A stretch of DNA of 64,000 nucleotides from Paracoccaceae bacterium (GTDB lineage Bacteria; Pseudomonadota; Alphaproteobacteria; Rhodobacterales; Rhodobacteraceae). The notes under the pieces were generated by a model. It was not told the origin of the DNA and did no database searches. It was given only the letters and a program-made list of their open reading frames with translations. The stretch is taken from positions 332,611 to 396,610 of the forward strand of contig JAMWZC010000003.1 of NCBI GenBank assembly GCA_024304985.1, given 5' to 3'. Of the stretch, positions 9,298-18,707 are shown piece after piece; the first letter of the stretch is position 1; each line of letters starts with the position of its first letter. Both the position numbers and the translations under genes were made by a program.

Positions 9298-12200
9298 TCA
9301 GATGATCCGATCCACGGTCTCGTCGACGATCACCCGGGCCTGCCCCAGATCATAGACCGCATAGCTGCGCCCCCCGATCGTCTCGGTCCCGTCGCGCTGC
9401 GCGCCGATCATGGTGACCGTATCATCCGTGCCGCCGTGGATCGTGACCGTCTGGGTATCCGGTGCCATTGCCAGAATCTGCGCTTCGGTCAGGGTCAGGC
9501 TGCTATCCTCGGCAAAGGTCAGATCAATCGCGTCGATCCGCATCCCCGCCGCCACAGGTGCCGACAGGTCGATGACCGAGGTGGACAATTCATCAAAGGC
9601 AAGGAAGGTCCCGCTGTTGTTGCCCGCACTGTCGGTCGAGGTGATCATCAGATGCGAGCCATCCGGCAACGGCGTCTCGGCAAAGCTGCCATCAGGCAGG
9701 ACATTGCCGAAACTGAACAGGGTTTCGCCCCTGCCCCGGATGAGGATCTCTTCGCTGTTCAACGGGGCCATCGTGCCATTCGCCTGAACCTCGTTCAGGG
9801 TGATCTGGTCCGGAGTGGTCACAATGGACACATCGCTGATGCCCTGATGATCGCGGCTGTAGCCCTCCACGATGGGGCTGGTCGGTGCATCCGTATCCAC
9901 GGACAGCGGTTGCGTTGTCAGCAGGCCGCCATTGCCCGCACCATCCCAGGCGCGCACCTCGAACCCCGAAGGATAGGTGCCCGGACGCACCGCGCCGCCG
10001 GGAATATCGGCCCGCCAGTTGCCTGCCGCGTCCACCGTCGCGTGATAGGTCTGGCCGTTGAAGTCAACCTCGACCCGCGAGCGCGCGCCATTCGGCAAGG
10101 CCGCCTCGGTGCGGCCCGTGATGGCAAAGCCGTCGCGGGCTTCCTGAATGTTGATGATACCGTCGCCCGCCACCGGTCCCGCCAGTTCCAGCCGGTTCAA
10201 CCGGGTATCCACACGCACCTGATGCTGGATCGTGCGGGTGTTCAGCGCCAGATCAGTGGCGACAGCGGTGATGCTGCTGGCATATTCGCCCGACCGGATG
10301 GCCGAGGCATCGAAGCGGTGGGACCAGCGGCCGTTCGCATCGACCTGCGCTTCCTCGGTCACGGCAAAGGGCGTGCCCTGCCCCAATGTGACGAACACCC
10401 GCGCGCCACGCTCGACCTGCCCCGTCACCTCAAGACCGCGGGCCGCTCCGGCCTCGGTTCCGTTGATGATCCCGTCCGCCGCCACCCCTGTCGAGGTGAA
10501 GGCGAAGTCCCGCACTTCGGTATCCAGCATCACGTTGCGGCTGGCGCTGGTGCTGTTGCCGGCCGCGTCCGTCGCGGTCGCCCGCACGGCCAGTTGGTCC
10601 TGCCCGGTGGGAATCTCGTTGGTATCAAAGCGCACGCGCCAGTTGCCGTTCCCGATATCCTCGGCCTGTTTCGCCGTGCCCGTGCCAAGCTGCACCATCA
10701 CGCGCGCGCCGGGTTCGGTCGTGCCGGTGACCCAGAACCCTGCCGCGCGATCCGCCGCGTTGATCAGCCCATCCCCCGCAATCCCGTCGTTGATGGTGAC
10801 ATCGACCACTGTGTCCACACGCACATCGCGCGAGGCGGTGTTGACGTTGCCCGCCGCATCCCGCGCCGTGACCCGGAAACTGTCATTGTATTCGCCCTGC
10901 CCAACACGATCGAAATCGCTGCCTGCAAAGCGCATCGACCACGTCCCGTCGGTCGAGGTGACCTCTCGCGTGATCCCGTTGAAGGTCACTTCAACGACCG
11001 ATCCGCGCTGCGTGGTGCCCCGCAACACGACGCCAGCCTGCGCCGCATCCCCGTTGATCACATTCCCGGTCCCCAGCGCGGCCGGATCAATGGTCAGGTG
11101 ATGCACCGTATCCACACGGACCGTCTCGCTCGCGCGGCCGATATTGCCGGCCGCATCAGACGTGGTCGCGGTCAGCGTGACATCGTATTCACCGCTGCGG
11201 ACCTCACCCGGCAGATACTCGACCCGCCATGTGCCATCAGGCTGAACATCGACTGTGCGGGACAGGGTCGTCACCCCGTCATCGCGTATCAGCGTCAGCC
11301 GGTTGCCCGGCGTCGAGGTGCCCGTCACGACATAGCCGCCCCGCGCCTCGTCGAAATTGACGATGCCATTGCCCCCCACCAGACCGTTCTGGATCACGAT
11401 GGGATCGGGGATCGTATCAACGATCACCCGGTCCGTCACGCGGGTCGTATTGTTGAAGCTGTCGGTGGCGGTCACGGTGATCGCGCGGTTGTAATCGCCT
11501 TCCGGCAAATCAGCCGCCCCGACATTGACCGACCAGCGCCCATCGGCCCCGGCATCAACCTGACGTGTCACAATGCCCGTGCTCGCGTCGCCCATGGTCA
11601 CGGTGATCCGGGCACCCTGTTCGCTGGTCCCCGCGATATCCACGCCGTCGCGCTGATCATCGCCATTGACCACATGGCCGGTGGACTCCGTGCCACCCGT
11701 CAGGGACAGCACCGGCGGCGTCGTGTCGATCACGACCGAGGGTCCGGTCAGATTGATCTGGCTGCCATCGGGTTGCGTGACCTTCACCTCGACCGGAAAG
11801 GTCCCATCGGGCGGCATCGTGTCATCCTCGAACACCACCTGCCAGTTGCCACTGCCATTGGGGGTCGTGACTTCGGTCTTACCACCGATATTGACCTCGA
11901 TCCGGGCACCGGGCTCGCCTGTGCCGCTGATGATGATCTGCGGCGTGTCACCCCCGCCAATGCGGATCATGTCCTTTTCATTGATGGTCGGCAGACGCAG
12001 CGCCCCGCCATCCGCACCGGGAACGACGACAGCGGGCGTGTCCTGCACCTGGGCGCCACCACCGCCAAGGCCGCCTGCGAACAACGAACCCGCCGCAAGG
12101 GCCGCCATTCCGCCCGCCGCCCCCAGCGTGCCGCCGCCCAGCAGCAAGCCGGGCGCCAACATGCTGACCGTGTCATTGTCGGTCACCGGCTCCGTGACCT

Positions 12201-12582
12201 CGGACCCGTCGAAAAAGATCAGATCCTCATGCGGGCTCCATTTGCCCCAGGCCTCGGTCGGTCCGAACTGGGCGTAAAGCGTGCCATCCGTGGCTTCCGC
12301 CAGAGTCACTTCACTCAGATAACCATCCGCGCTGATGAACAAGCGGGCCTGCGGACCATCCTCGCCGAAATAGCCTTTCAGCGTGACGATCCGGCCATCG
12401 GCCAGCGTCATTTGCAGGTCATTGCCCGCCCTGACATAAGCTTTAAGCTCGAACTGCCTGAGATTGAGGGATATTTCTTCCCCTGCCGAGACGTCGATGA
12501 CCGATGCGGCCACATTCTCTTCGACCATACCGCGACGGGTTGCGCCCGTGACGGAACGCACGACAAAATCCATTGTCTTCAT
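9298..12582 (-). CDS. BapA-like large adhesin with seven Ig-like repeats, type I secreted
   Basis: The 1,094-residue acidic protein starts with a BapA/LapF prefix-like domain (about 1-130; ends near WSPHEDLIFFDGSEV), then a Gly/Ala-rich linker. Seven Ig-like repeats of about 95-105 residues follow, each ending in a VDT-type junction and containing GTTEPGARV- and DAAGN-type motifs. The last ~75 residues (VTIHGGTDDTV, then GRSYAVYDLG) resemble C-terminal secretion domains of BapA-type type I substrates. There is no cleavable N-terminal signal. It heads the operon encoding its probable export machine. A role in surface attachment or biofilm is inferred from the family. MKTMD at 12582 could instead start at the second Met (12573). 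Confidence 0.87.
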   Translation of the reverse strand: MKTMDFVVRSVTGATRRGMVEENVAASVIDVSAGEEISLNLRQFELKAYVRAGNDLQMTLADGRIVTLKGYFGEDGPQARLFISADGYLSEVTLAEATDGTLYAQFGPTEAWGKWSPHEDLIFFDGSEVTEPVTDNDTVSMLAPGLLLGGGTLGAAGGMAALAAGSLFAGGLGGGGAQVQDTPAVVVPGADGGALRLPTINEKDMIRIGGGDTPQIIISGTGEPGARIEVNIGGKTEVTTPNGSGNWQVVFEDDTMPPDGTFPVEVKVTQPDGSQINLTGPSVVIDTTPPVLSLTGGTESTGHVVNGDDQRDGVDIAGTSEQGARITVTMGDASTGIVTRQVDAGADGRWSVNVGAADLPEGDYNRAITVTATDSFNNTTRVTDRVIVDTIPDPIVIQNGLVGGNGIVNFDEARGGYVVTGTSTPGNRLTLIRDDGVTTLSRTVDVQPDGTWRVEYLPGEVRSGEYDVTLTATTSDAAGNIGRASETVRVDTVHHLTIDPAALGTGNVINGDAAQAGVVLRGTTQRGSVVEVTFNGITREVTSTDGTWSMRFAGSDFDRVGQGEYNDSFRVTARDAAGNVNTASRDVRVDTVVDVTINDGIAGDGLINAADRAAGFWVTGTTEPGARVMVQLGTGTAKQAEDIGNGNWRVRFDTNEIPTGQDQLAVRATATDAAGNSTSASRNVMLDTEVRDFAFTSTGVAADGIINGTEAGAARGLEVTGQVERGARVFVTLGQGTPFAVTEEAQVDANGRWSHRFDASAIRSGEYASSITAVATDLALNTRTIQHQVRVDTRLNRLELAGPVAGDGIINIQEARDGFAITGRTEAALPNGARSRVEVDFNGQTYHATVDAAGNWRADIPGGAVRPGTYPSGFEVRAWDGAGNGGLLTTQPLSVDTDAPTSPIVEGYSRDHQGISDVSIVTTPDQITLNEVQANGTMAPLNSEEILIRGRGETLFSFGNVLPDGSFAETPLPDGSHLMITSTDSAGNNSGTFLAFDELSTSVIDLSAPVAAGMRIDAIDLTFAEDSSLTLTEAQILAMAPDTQTVTIHGGTDDTVTMIGAQRDGTETIGGRSYAVYDLGQARVIVDETVDRII

Positions 12583-12756
12583 ACTGGCACCGCTCTACTC
12601 GTTACACGCCGATTTTTCCGGCAGTCTTATTGATTATGGCAAGAATATGCCGTTTTTCGCGGCCATGCTAGAGTCAATTTTCACCCTTCCCCAAAATCGA
12701 CCCGCACCTACAAGATGTAGCGGAAACCTGAAAAGCCAATCCCATATGCGGTGGCG

Positions 12757-13596
12757 TCAGGACGACAGGAAAGGCTCTGCCCGCATGCTGTCGGGGATCG
12801 GCGCGCCCAGCCGGGACAGGATCGTGGGCGCCAGTTGCAACTGGTCCAGCACTTGATCGGATGCAGGTCCACGCGCGGGCCCGAAATAATAGAGCGCCAC
12901 CTCGCGTTGCAGATCGCTGTTGCCCCCGTGATGGCCCCGCGCGTCCTGCCCGTGATCGGCGGTCACGATGATCTCATAACCCATCGCCAGCCATTTCGGA
13001 ATGAACGGTGCCAGCATCTCGTCCATGACGGCGCAGGCGTGATCCATCTCCTGACAGTCGTGATAGAAACGGTGCCCCATGCTGTCCAGTGTGCAGGTGT
13101 GCAGGATGCCGTAATCCAACTCATGCCGCGCACAGAGCATGGTCAGTGTCGCGAACAGATCCACATCCGAGGGCGTCATCTGGTTGATCAGCCCGTAACC
13201 TGTCATGGTATGGAACCGCCCATGGTTGATCGTGGCACTGTCCGGCTCGTCATATTCGATGTCGCGGACATAATCGAAGGGCGCGCGGTTGAAGAACTCG
13301 GACCAGAAGGAATGGGTCACAGCCCCCGTGACACCGCCGCCCAGCCGCACCTGGCTGAAGACATCCGGATGCGACAGGCGGAAGACATTGCCATTGCCGG
13401 TGCAGCCATGTTCCTGCGGCGTCACGCCCGTATGGATCGAGGCATAGCAACTGGCCGAAATCGACGGCAGCACCGACCGCATCACCCAGCTCTGCGCCTG
13501 CCCACTCTCGACCCATCCTTCCAGATTGCCGAACAAACGCCGCCAGTTGCGCAGCGGCACACCGTCAAGGATGATCAGAAGAAGCTTGTTCTGCAT
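12757..13596 (-). CDS. Alkaline-phosphatase-superfamily phosphodiesterase/nucleotide pyrophosphatase-like
   Basis: The 279-residue protein carries the metal-site and nucleophile motifs of the type I phosphodiesterase/nucleotide pyrophosphatase group: LLLIILDGVP at the N-terminus, LPSISASCYASIHTG around the nucleophile, and ADHGQDARGHHGG at the second metal site. No signal peptide is visible, so it is probably cytoplasmic. It follows the ABC-transporter genes on the same strand, 90 bp after the double ATPase. It may act on an imported phosphoester, but the substrate is unknown. Confidence 0.8.
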   Translation of the reverse strand: MQNKLLLIILDGVPLRNWRRLFGNLEGWVESGQAQSWVMRSVLPSISASCYASIHTGVTPQEHGCTGNGNVFRLSHPDVFSQVRLGGGVTGAVTHSFWSEFFNRAPFDYVRDIEYDEPDSATINHGRFHTMTGYGLINQMTPSDVDLFATLTMLCARHELDYGILHTCTLDSMGHRFYHDCQEMDHACAVMDEMLAPFIPKWLAMGYEIIVTADHGQDARGHHGGNSDLQREVALYYFGPARGPASDQVLDQLQLAPTILSRLGAPIPDSMRAEPFLSS

Positions 13597-13648
13597 GGTC
13601 TTTCTTTCTCAAAACCGCGCGTCCTGCGGCAAGGGGAGGAGCCTCCGG

Positions 13649-13673
13649 CGGGGATATTTGGCGCAAGAAGAAA
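13649..13673 (-). repeat. Short dispersed intergenic element, copy 2
   Basis: Read on the minus strand this gap contains TTCTTCTTGCGCCAAATAT followed by a CCCCGCC run, closely matching the element after the nitroreductase gene. It lies between the double-ATPase gene and the phosphodiesterase gene, with a GGAGG/CCTCC inverted repeat beside it. Confidence 0.55.
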
Positions 13674-13686
13674 CGAGGATATAGAT

Positions 13687-15324
13687 CTAATTCCCGGCGC
13701 TTTCCATCTTGCGATGGGCGATCACCTCTTCCAGCCAGCCCAGTTTCATCTCGGGCACCGAGGACAGCAGCAGGTCGGTGTAATCATCAAAGGGCGGGGC
13801 CAGAACCTCGCTTTTGGGGCCATAGCGCACCACGCGACCGCGATACATCACCGCGATGCTGTCCGCGATGGCCCGCACCGTGGCAAGGTCATGGGTGATG
13901 AAGAGATAGGCCACATCCTCTTTCTTCTGCAGATCCAGAAGCAGCTTGAGGATGCCATCAGCCACAAGCGGGTCCAGTGCCGAGGTCACCTCGTCACAGA
14001 TGATCAGGCGCGGGTTCGCGGCCAGCGCGCGGGCGATGCAGACACGCTGTTTCTGCCCGCCCGACAGTTCTGCCGGATAGCGGTCGATGAAGCCTTTGCC
14101 CATCTCGATAGCCTCCAGCAACTCGGCCACGCGGGCACGCTTGGCCGCACCTTTCAGGCCGAAATAGAACTCCAGCGGCCGCCCGATGATCGTGCCCACC
14201 GTCTGGCGCGGGTTCATCGCCACATCCGCCATCTGATAGATCATCTGCACCTCGCGCAGATCCTCGCGCGACCGGCCCGCAAGAGTGGCCGACAGCGGCC
14301 GTCCCGCAAAGGTGATCTGCCCCTCGGACGGTGGCAATAGCCCGGTGATCACACGGGCCAGCGTCGACTTGCCCGATCCGCTTTCCCCCACAACGGCCAA
14401 GGTCTGACCGCGATGCACCGCGACATTCACGTCATGCAGCACGTCAAAGGCGGTGCCGCGATAGCGCGCGGTGACATGTTCCACCCGCAGCACCGGATCG
14501 TCCGATGGCACCTTTTCCTCATGCGCGATGGACCGGACCGAGACCAACGCACGGGTATAATCCTCACGCGGGGCGTTGATGATCTGATCGGTCGTGCCAT
14601 GCTCGACCATGGTGCCGCCCTTCAGCACCATGATCTCGTCGCTGACCTGCGCCACGACAGCCAGATCGTGGGTGATATACAGCGCGGCCACCCCGGTTTC
14701 ACGGATCGCATCCTTGATCGCGGCCAGCACGTCGATCTGCGTGGTCACGTCAAGCGCGGTGGTCGGTTCGTCAAAGATCACAAGATCAGGATGCGGACAC
14801 AGGGCAAGTGCCGTCATGGCGCGCTGCAACTGCCCGCCTGACACCTGATGCGGGTAGCGGTTCCCGAACGTATCGGGATCGGGCAGGCCCAGCGTCGCGA
14901 ACAGACTTTTGGCCCGCGCCTCGGCCTCGGCCCGTGACGCGCGGCCATGTTCCAGCGTCGCCTCGATCACCTGCTCCATGATCCGCTTGGCCGGGTTGAA
15001 GGCGGCGGCGGCGGATTGCGCCACATAGGTCACCTCGGCCCCCCGCAGCTTGCGCAGGCCGCGCACACCCAGTCTCAATATGTCGCGCCCGTTCACCACG
15101 ACCTCGCCGCCCGTGATACGCACGCCACCACGCCCATAGGCCATCGCCGACAGCCCGATGGTGGACTTGCCCGCACCGCTTTCCCCGATCAGGCCCAGAA
15201 CGCGCCCCTTGTCCAGCGCAAAGGACACGCCCTCGACGATGGTGATGTCCTGCGGCGGCTCTCCCGGCGGATAGGCCGTCGCCTCGATCTTCAGATCCGT
15301 GACCTTGAGCAAGGGTTCAGCCAC
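13687..15324 (-). CDS. Peptide-type ABC transporter, fused double ATPase (DppD-DppF-like)
   Basis: One 545-residue chain holds two complete oligopeptide-type ATPase domains. The first has Walker A GESGAGKST and signature VSGGQLQR. The second has GESGSGKST and LSGGQKQR, followed by LIICDEVTSALD. Separate DppD and DppF proteins are about 330 residues each, so this is a compact fusion. It starts with GTG 15324, which overlaps the permease stop by 8 bp and follows a G-rich ribosome binding site. It powers the DppB/DppC-like permeases encoded upstream. Confidence 0.92.
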   Translation of the reverse strand: MAEPLLKVTDLKIEATAYPPGEPPQDITIVEGVSFALDKGRVLGLIGESGAGKSTIGLSAMAYGRGGVRITGGEVVVNGRDILRLGVRGLRKLRGAEVTYVAQSAAAAFNPAKRIMEQVIEATLEHGRASRAEAEARAKSLFATLGLPDPDTFGNRYPHQVSGGQLQRAMTALALCPHPDLVIFDEPTTALDVTTQIDVLAAIKDAIRETGVAALYITHDLAVVAQVSDEIMVLKGGTMVEHGTTDQIINAPREDYTRALVSVRSIAHEEKVPSDDPVLRVEHVTARYRGTAFDVLHDVNVAVHRGQTLAVVGESGSGKSTLARVITGLLPPSEGQITFAGRPLSATLAGRSREDLREVQMIYQMADVAMNPRQTVGTIIGRPLEFYFGLKGAAKRARVAELLEAIEMGKGFIDRYPAELSGGQKQRVCIARALAANPRLIICDEVTSALDPLVADGILKLLLDLQKKEDVAYLFITHDLATVRAIADSIAVMYRGRVVRYGPKSEVLAPPFDDYTDLLLSSVPEMKLGWLEEVIAHRKMESAGN

Positions 15325-16135
15325 CGCGCCCCCCTTTCAGACTTGTCGTGCGGTTCAGGATCCAATCCGCCACGAGGTTGACCGAGATCGCCAGCGTCGC
15401 AATCGCAAAGGCCGGAACCAGCGCGGCCGCGATACCATAGACGATACCTTCCTTGTTCTCTTTCACGATGCCGCCCCAATCGGCGTTGGGCGGCTGCACC
15501 CCCAAGCCAAGGAAGGACAGCGTGGACACGAACAGCACCATGAAGATGAAACGCAGGCCCATCTCCGCCACCAGCGGCGACAGGGCATTGGGCAGGATCT
15601 CACGGAAGATGATCCAGCCGCGCCCCTCGCCCCGCAGGCGGGCGGCCTCGACAAAGTCCATCACGTTGATATCCACCGCCACGGCGCGGGCCAGACGGTA
15701 GACGCGGGTGGAATCCAGCAGGCCCATCACCATGATCAGCACCGGGATCGTGACCGGCATGACCGACAGCACCACCAGCGCGAAGATCAGCGAGGGGATC
15801 GCCATCATCAGATCGACAAAGCGCGACAGCGCCTGATCGACCCAACCGCCGATGACGGCGGCCAGAAAACCCAGCACCGCGCCGGTCGTGAAAGACAGCA
15901 AGGTCGCCATCGTCGCGATGAAGATCGTCGTGCGCCCGCCATAGATCATGCGCGTCAGCAGATCGCGCCCGATACTGTCCGTTCCCAGCAGATGGGTGCG
16001 CGACATCGGCTCCCACACATCGCCCACGGTTTCGGCCATGCCATAGGGCGCGATGAAGGGTGCGAACAGGGCAGCCAGGAAATAGGCCCCGGTGAAGAAC
16101 AGCCCGATCAGGGCGGAAATCGGTATCCTGCTCAT
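15317..16135 (-). CDS. Peptide-type ABC transporter permease (DppC-like)
   Basis: The 272-residue inner-membrane protein has five or six hydrophobic segments and the DppC-type signature HLLGTDSIGRDLLTRMIYGG after the first helix, then the EAARLRGEGRGW coupling motif. Its start overlaps the DppB-like stop (ATGA), and its end overlaps the ATPase start. The ligand (peptide, nickel, glycoside or other) cannot be read from the permease. Confidence 0.92.
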   Translation of the reverse strand: MSRIPISALIGLFFTGAYFLAALFAPFIAPYGMAETVGDVWEPMSRTHLLGTDSIGRDLLTRMIYGGRTTIFIATMATLLSFTTGAVLGFLAAVIGGWVDQALSRFVDLMMAIPSLIFALVVLSVMPVTIPVLIMVMGLLDSTRVYRLARAVAVDINVMDFVEAARLRGEGRGWIIFREILPNALSPLVAEMGLRFIFMVLFVSTLSFLGLGVQPPNADWGGIVKENKEGIVYGIAAALVPAFAIATLAISVNLVADWILNRTTSLKGGRGG

Positions 16136-17088
16136 TTCGGATGCCTCAGCCGCGGGTTGGACAGGATCGCCACGATATCGGCCACCATGTTCAACCCGAT
16201 ATAGACGGCCGCGAAAACCAGCCCGCAGGCCTGCACTACGGGCACGTCACGCTTCGAGACGTGATCGACCAGATACTGCCCCATGCCGGGATAGACAAAA
16301 ACCACCTCGACCACCACGACGCCCACCACCAGATAGGCCAGATTCAGCATCACCACATTGACGATGGGGGCGATGGCATTGGGAAAGGCATGGCGGAAGA
16401 TCACGTTGAACCCCGACAGACCCTTGAGTTCCGCCGTCTCGATATAGGCCGATTGCATCACGTTCAGGATCGCGGCCCGCGTCATCCGCATCATATGGGC
16501 CAGCACCACCAGCACTAGCACGGCCACCGGCAGGGCAATGGCGCTCAGCTTTTCGCCAAGGTTCATGCTGTCATTGATCATCGACACGGACGAGAACCAG
16601 CCCAGCTTCACGGCCACGAAATAGACCAGCAGGTAGCCGATCAGGAATTCGGGGATCGAGATCGAGGCCAGCGTCACCCCCGAAATCAGCTTGTCGGGCC
16701 AGCGGTTGCGATAGCGCACGGCCAGCAGGCCCAGAAAGATCGCCAGCGGCACCGCGATGATCGCCGCCCAGAACGCCAGAAACAGCGTATTGCCCAGACG
16801 TCGGCCCAGCGCATCGGCTATTTCCTGACCATTGGTCAGGGCCACACCCAGATCACCCTGCATGGCCCCGAACAGCCAGTTGAAATAGCGCGTGACCGGA
16901 GGATCGTTCAGCCCCAGTTCGGCGCGCAGGTTCGCCAGCGCCTCTGGTGTCGCGGACTGACCAAGGATGGATTGCGCCACATCGCCCGGCAGGATCATCG
17001 TCCCCGCAAAAATCAGGACCGAAGCCGCAAAAAGCAGAAGGAGGCCCAGCGCAACGCGCTGGGACACCAGTATCAGGATCGGGTGCAT
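16132..17088 (-). CDS. Peptide-type ABC transporter permease (DppB-like)
   Basis: The 318-residue protein has the DppB layout: an N-terminal helix (VALGLLLLFAASVLIFAG), the periplasmic LPGDVAQSILGQSATPEAL loop, five further helices, and the ETAELKGLSGFNV coupling segment. It pairs with the next gene as a heterodimeric permease. It lies 14 bp after the binding-protein stop, in the same operon. Confidence 0.92.
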   Translation of the reverse strand: MHPILILVSQRVALGLLLLFAASVLIFAGTMILPGDVAQSILGQSATPEALANLRAELGLNDPPVTRYFNWLFGAMQGDLGVALTNGQEIADALGRRLGNTLFLAFWAAIIAVPLAIFLGLLAVRYRNRWPDKLISGVTLASISIPEFLIGYLLVYFVAVKLGWFSSVSMINDSMNLGEKLSAIALPVAVLVLVVLAHMMRMTRAAILNVMQSAYIETAELKGLSGFNVIFRHAFPNAIAPIVNVVMLNLAYLVVGVVVVEVVFVYPGMGQYLVDHVSKRDVPVVQACGLVFAAVYIGLNMVADIVAILSNPRLRHPK

Positions 17089-17102
17089 TCAGCAGGCCCC
17101 GC

Positions 17103-18707
17103 TCAGGCCGTCAGCCAGCACTTGTGCGACGCGGTGCCCGACATCAGTTCGCCGGTCGGGTCGGCCACCCAGCCCTGCACCTTGTCGCTGACGCCTTCCA
17201 CGAAGTCGTTGAACATCGGGCAGATCAACCCGCCCTCGTCGCGCACCATCATGCCCATCTGGCTGTAGAGCGCCTTGCGCTTGTCCGCGTCCAGCTCGCC
17301 GCGCGCCTGCAACAGCAGCGCGTCGAAATCGTCGCGCTTGAAGCGGGTGTCGTTCCAGTCCGCCGTCGACAGATAGGCCGTCGAATACATCTGGTCCTGC
17401 ACCGGACGCCCGCCCCAATAGGATGCGCTGAAGGGCTGCACGTTCCAGACCTCGGACCAGTAGCCGTCACCCGGCTCGCGCTTCAGCTCCAGCGGGATAC
17501 CTGCCGCCTTGGCCGTCTGCTCGAACAACTGCGCCGCTTCGACCGCGCCGGGGAAGGCCACGTCGGACACACGCAGGACGATCGGGCTGCCGTCATGGCC
17601 GGATTTCTTGTAGTGCTCGGCGGCCTTCTCGGGGTCGTATTCGCGCTGCGGGATGCTGTCGTCAAACAGCGGATAAGCGGCATTGACGGGCATGTCATTG
17701 CCGACAGTCCCATAGCCGCGCAGCACCTTGTCCACCATGTCCTTGCGGTCGATCGCGTATTTCAGCGCCAAACGCAGGTCATTGTTCAGGAACGGCTCGG
17801 TGTCGCAATGCATGATGAACACATAGTGGCCGGGGCCACCCACGCTTTTCACCGACAGACCGGGCGCACGGTCCAGCAGGGCCGCAACCTTGGGATCGAC
17901 CCGGTTGACCAGATGCACCTGACCTGATTGCAGCGCGCCCATCCGTGCGGTCGTGTCGTTGATCGCCAGGATCTCGACCTCGTCCACATGGCCACGGCTG
18001 CTGTCCCAGTAATTCGGGTTCTTCTTGAACAGGTGACGCACGCCGGGCTCATCCGCCTCGACCATATAGGGACCGGTGCCGATGCCCGCGCCGGGATTGT
18101 CAAAGCCGCCATCGGGCTGGATCATCAGGTGATAATCACCCAGCAGGAAGGGCAGGTCGGCATTGGCCGTATCCAGCCCGACAATGAACATGTCGCCCTC
18201 GACCTTCATCGAGGTGATGCCGCGCATGATGCCCAAGGCACCCGATTTGCTGTCCTCGTTCGAGTGACGCTCCATCGTGCGCATCACGTCTTCGGCGGTC
18301 AGCGGCTTGCCGTTGTGGAATTCCACACCCGAGCGGATCTTGAACATCCAGGTCTTCGCATCGGCCGACGCCTCGACCGTTTCCGCCAGGCGCATCTCAA
18401 GCTGCCCGTTCTCGTCAACGTTCACCAGCGTTTCGCCGAACTGGTTCAGCACGTTGTAAGGCACCGGGCTTGCCGCCAGTGCCGGATCAAGCGAGTTGGT
18501 GCTTTCGCCACCCGACACGCCCATGCGCATCGTGCCACCCTTGACCGGGCCTGCCGCATGCACGGCCTGCGCATAGAAGGTGCCCGCCATCGCGGCGCTG
18601 ACACCCAGCGCGCCCATGCGGCCGATGAACTCGCGCCGCGAGATCCGGCCCATGCCGGCCCGCACCTTGAGGTAGTCAATCTGGTTCTGGTCGATCTTTC
18701 CGGTCAT
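17103..18707 (-). CDS. Peptide-type ABC transporter solute-binding protein, Tat signal
   Basis: The 534-residue family 5 extracellular solute-binding protein has a late twin-arginine signal (ISRREFIG at about 22-29, then an Ala/Gly-rich core ending AVHAAG). Family motifs include TWMFKIRSGVEFHNGKPLTAEDV (given in part) and ALKYAIDRKDMV. A good AGGGAG ribosome binding site precedes ATG 18707. Tat export suggests folding in the cytoplasm. It is the first gene of the transporter operon and likely the most expressed. An 18-bp palindrome about 140 bp upstream may be its operator. The ligand is unknown. Confidence 0.92.
   Translation of the reverse strand: MTGKIDQNQIDYLKVRAGMGRISRREFIGRMGALGVSAAMAGTFYAQAVHAAGPVKGGTMRMGVSGGESTNSLDPALAASPVPYNVLNQFGETLVNVDENGQLEMRLAETVEASADAKTWMFKIRSGVEFHNGKPLTAEDVMRTMERHSNEDSKSGALGIMRGITSMKVEGDMFIVGLDTANADLPFLLGDYHLMIQPDGGFDNPGAGIGTGPYMVEADEPGVRHLFKKNPNYWDSSRGHVDEVEILAINDTTARMGALQSGQVHLVNRVDPKVAALLDRAPGLSVKSVGGPGHYVFIMHCDTEPFLNNDLRLALKYAIDRKDMVDKVLRGYGTVGNDMPVNAAYPLFDDSIPQREYDPEKAAEHYKKSGHDGSPIVLRVSDVAFPGAVEAAQLFEQTAKAAGIPLELKREPGDGYWSEVWNVQPFSASYWGGRPVQDQMYSTAYLSTADWNDTRFKRDDFDALLLQARGELDADKRKALYSQMGMMVRDEGGLICPMFNDFVEGVSDKVQGWVADPTGELMSGTASHKCWLTA

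Noticed and set aside
8710-12633. 1,307-residue plus-strand frame over the adhesin and TolC genes
   Set aside because: Arg/His-rich shadow of well-supported minus-strand genes.
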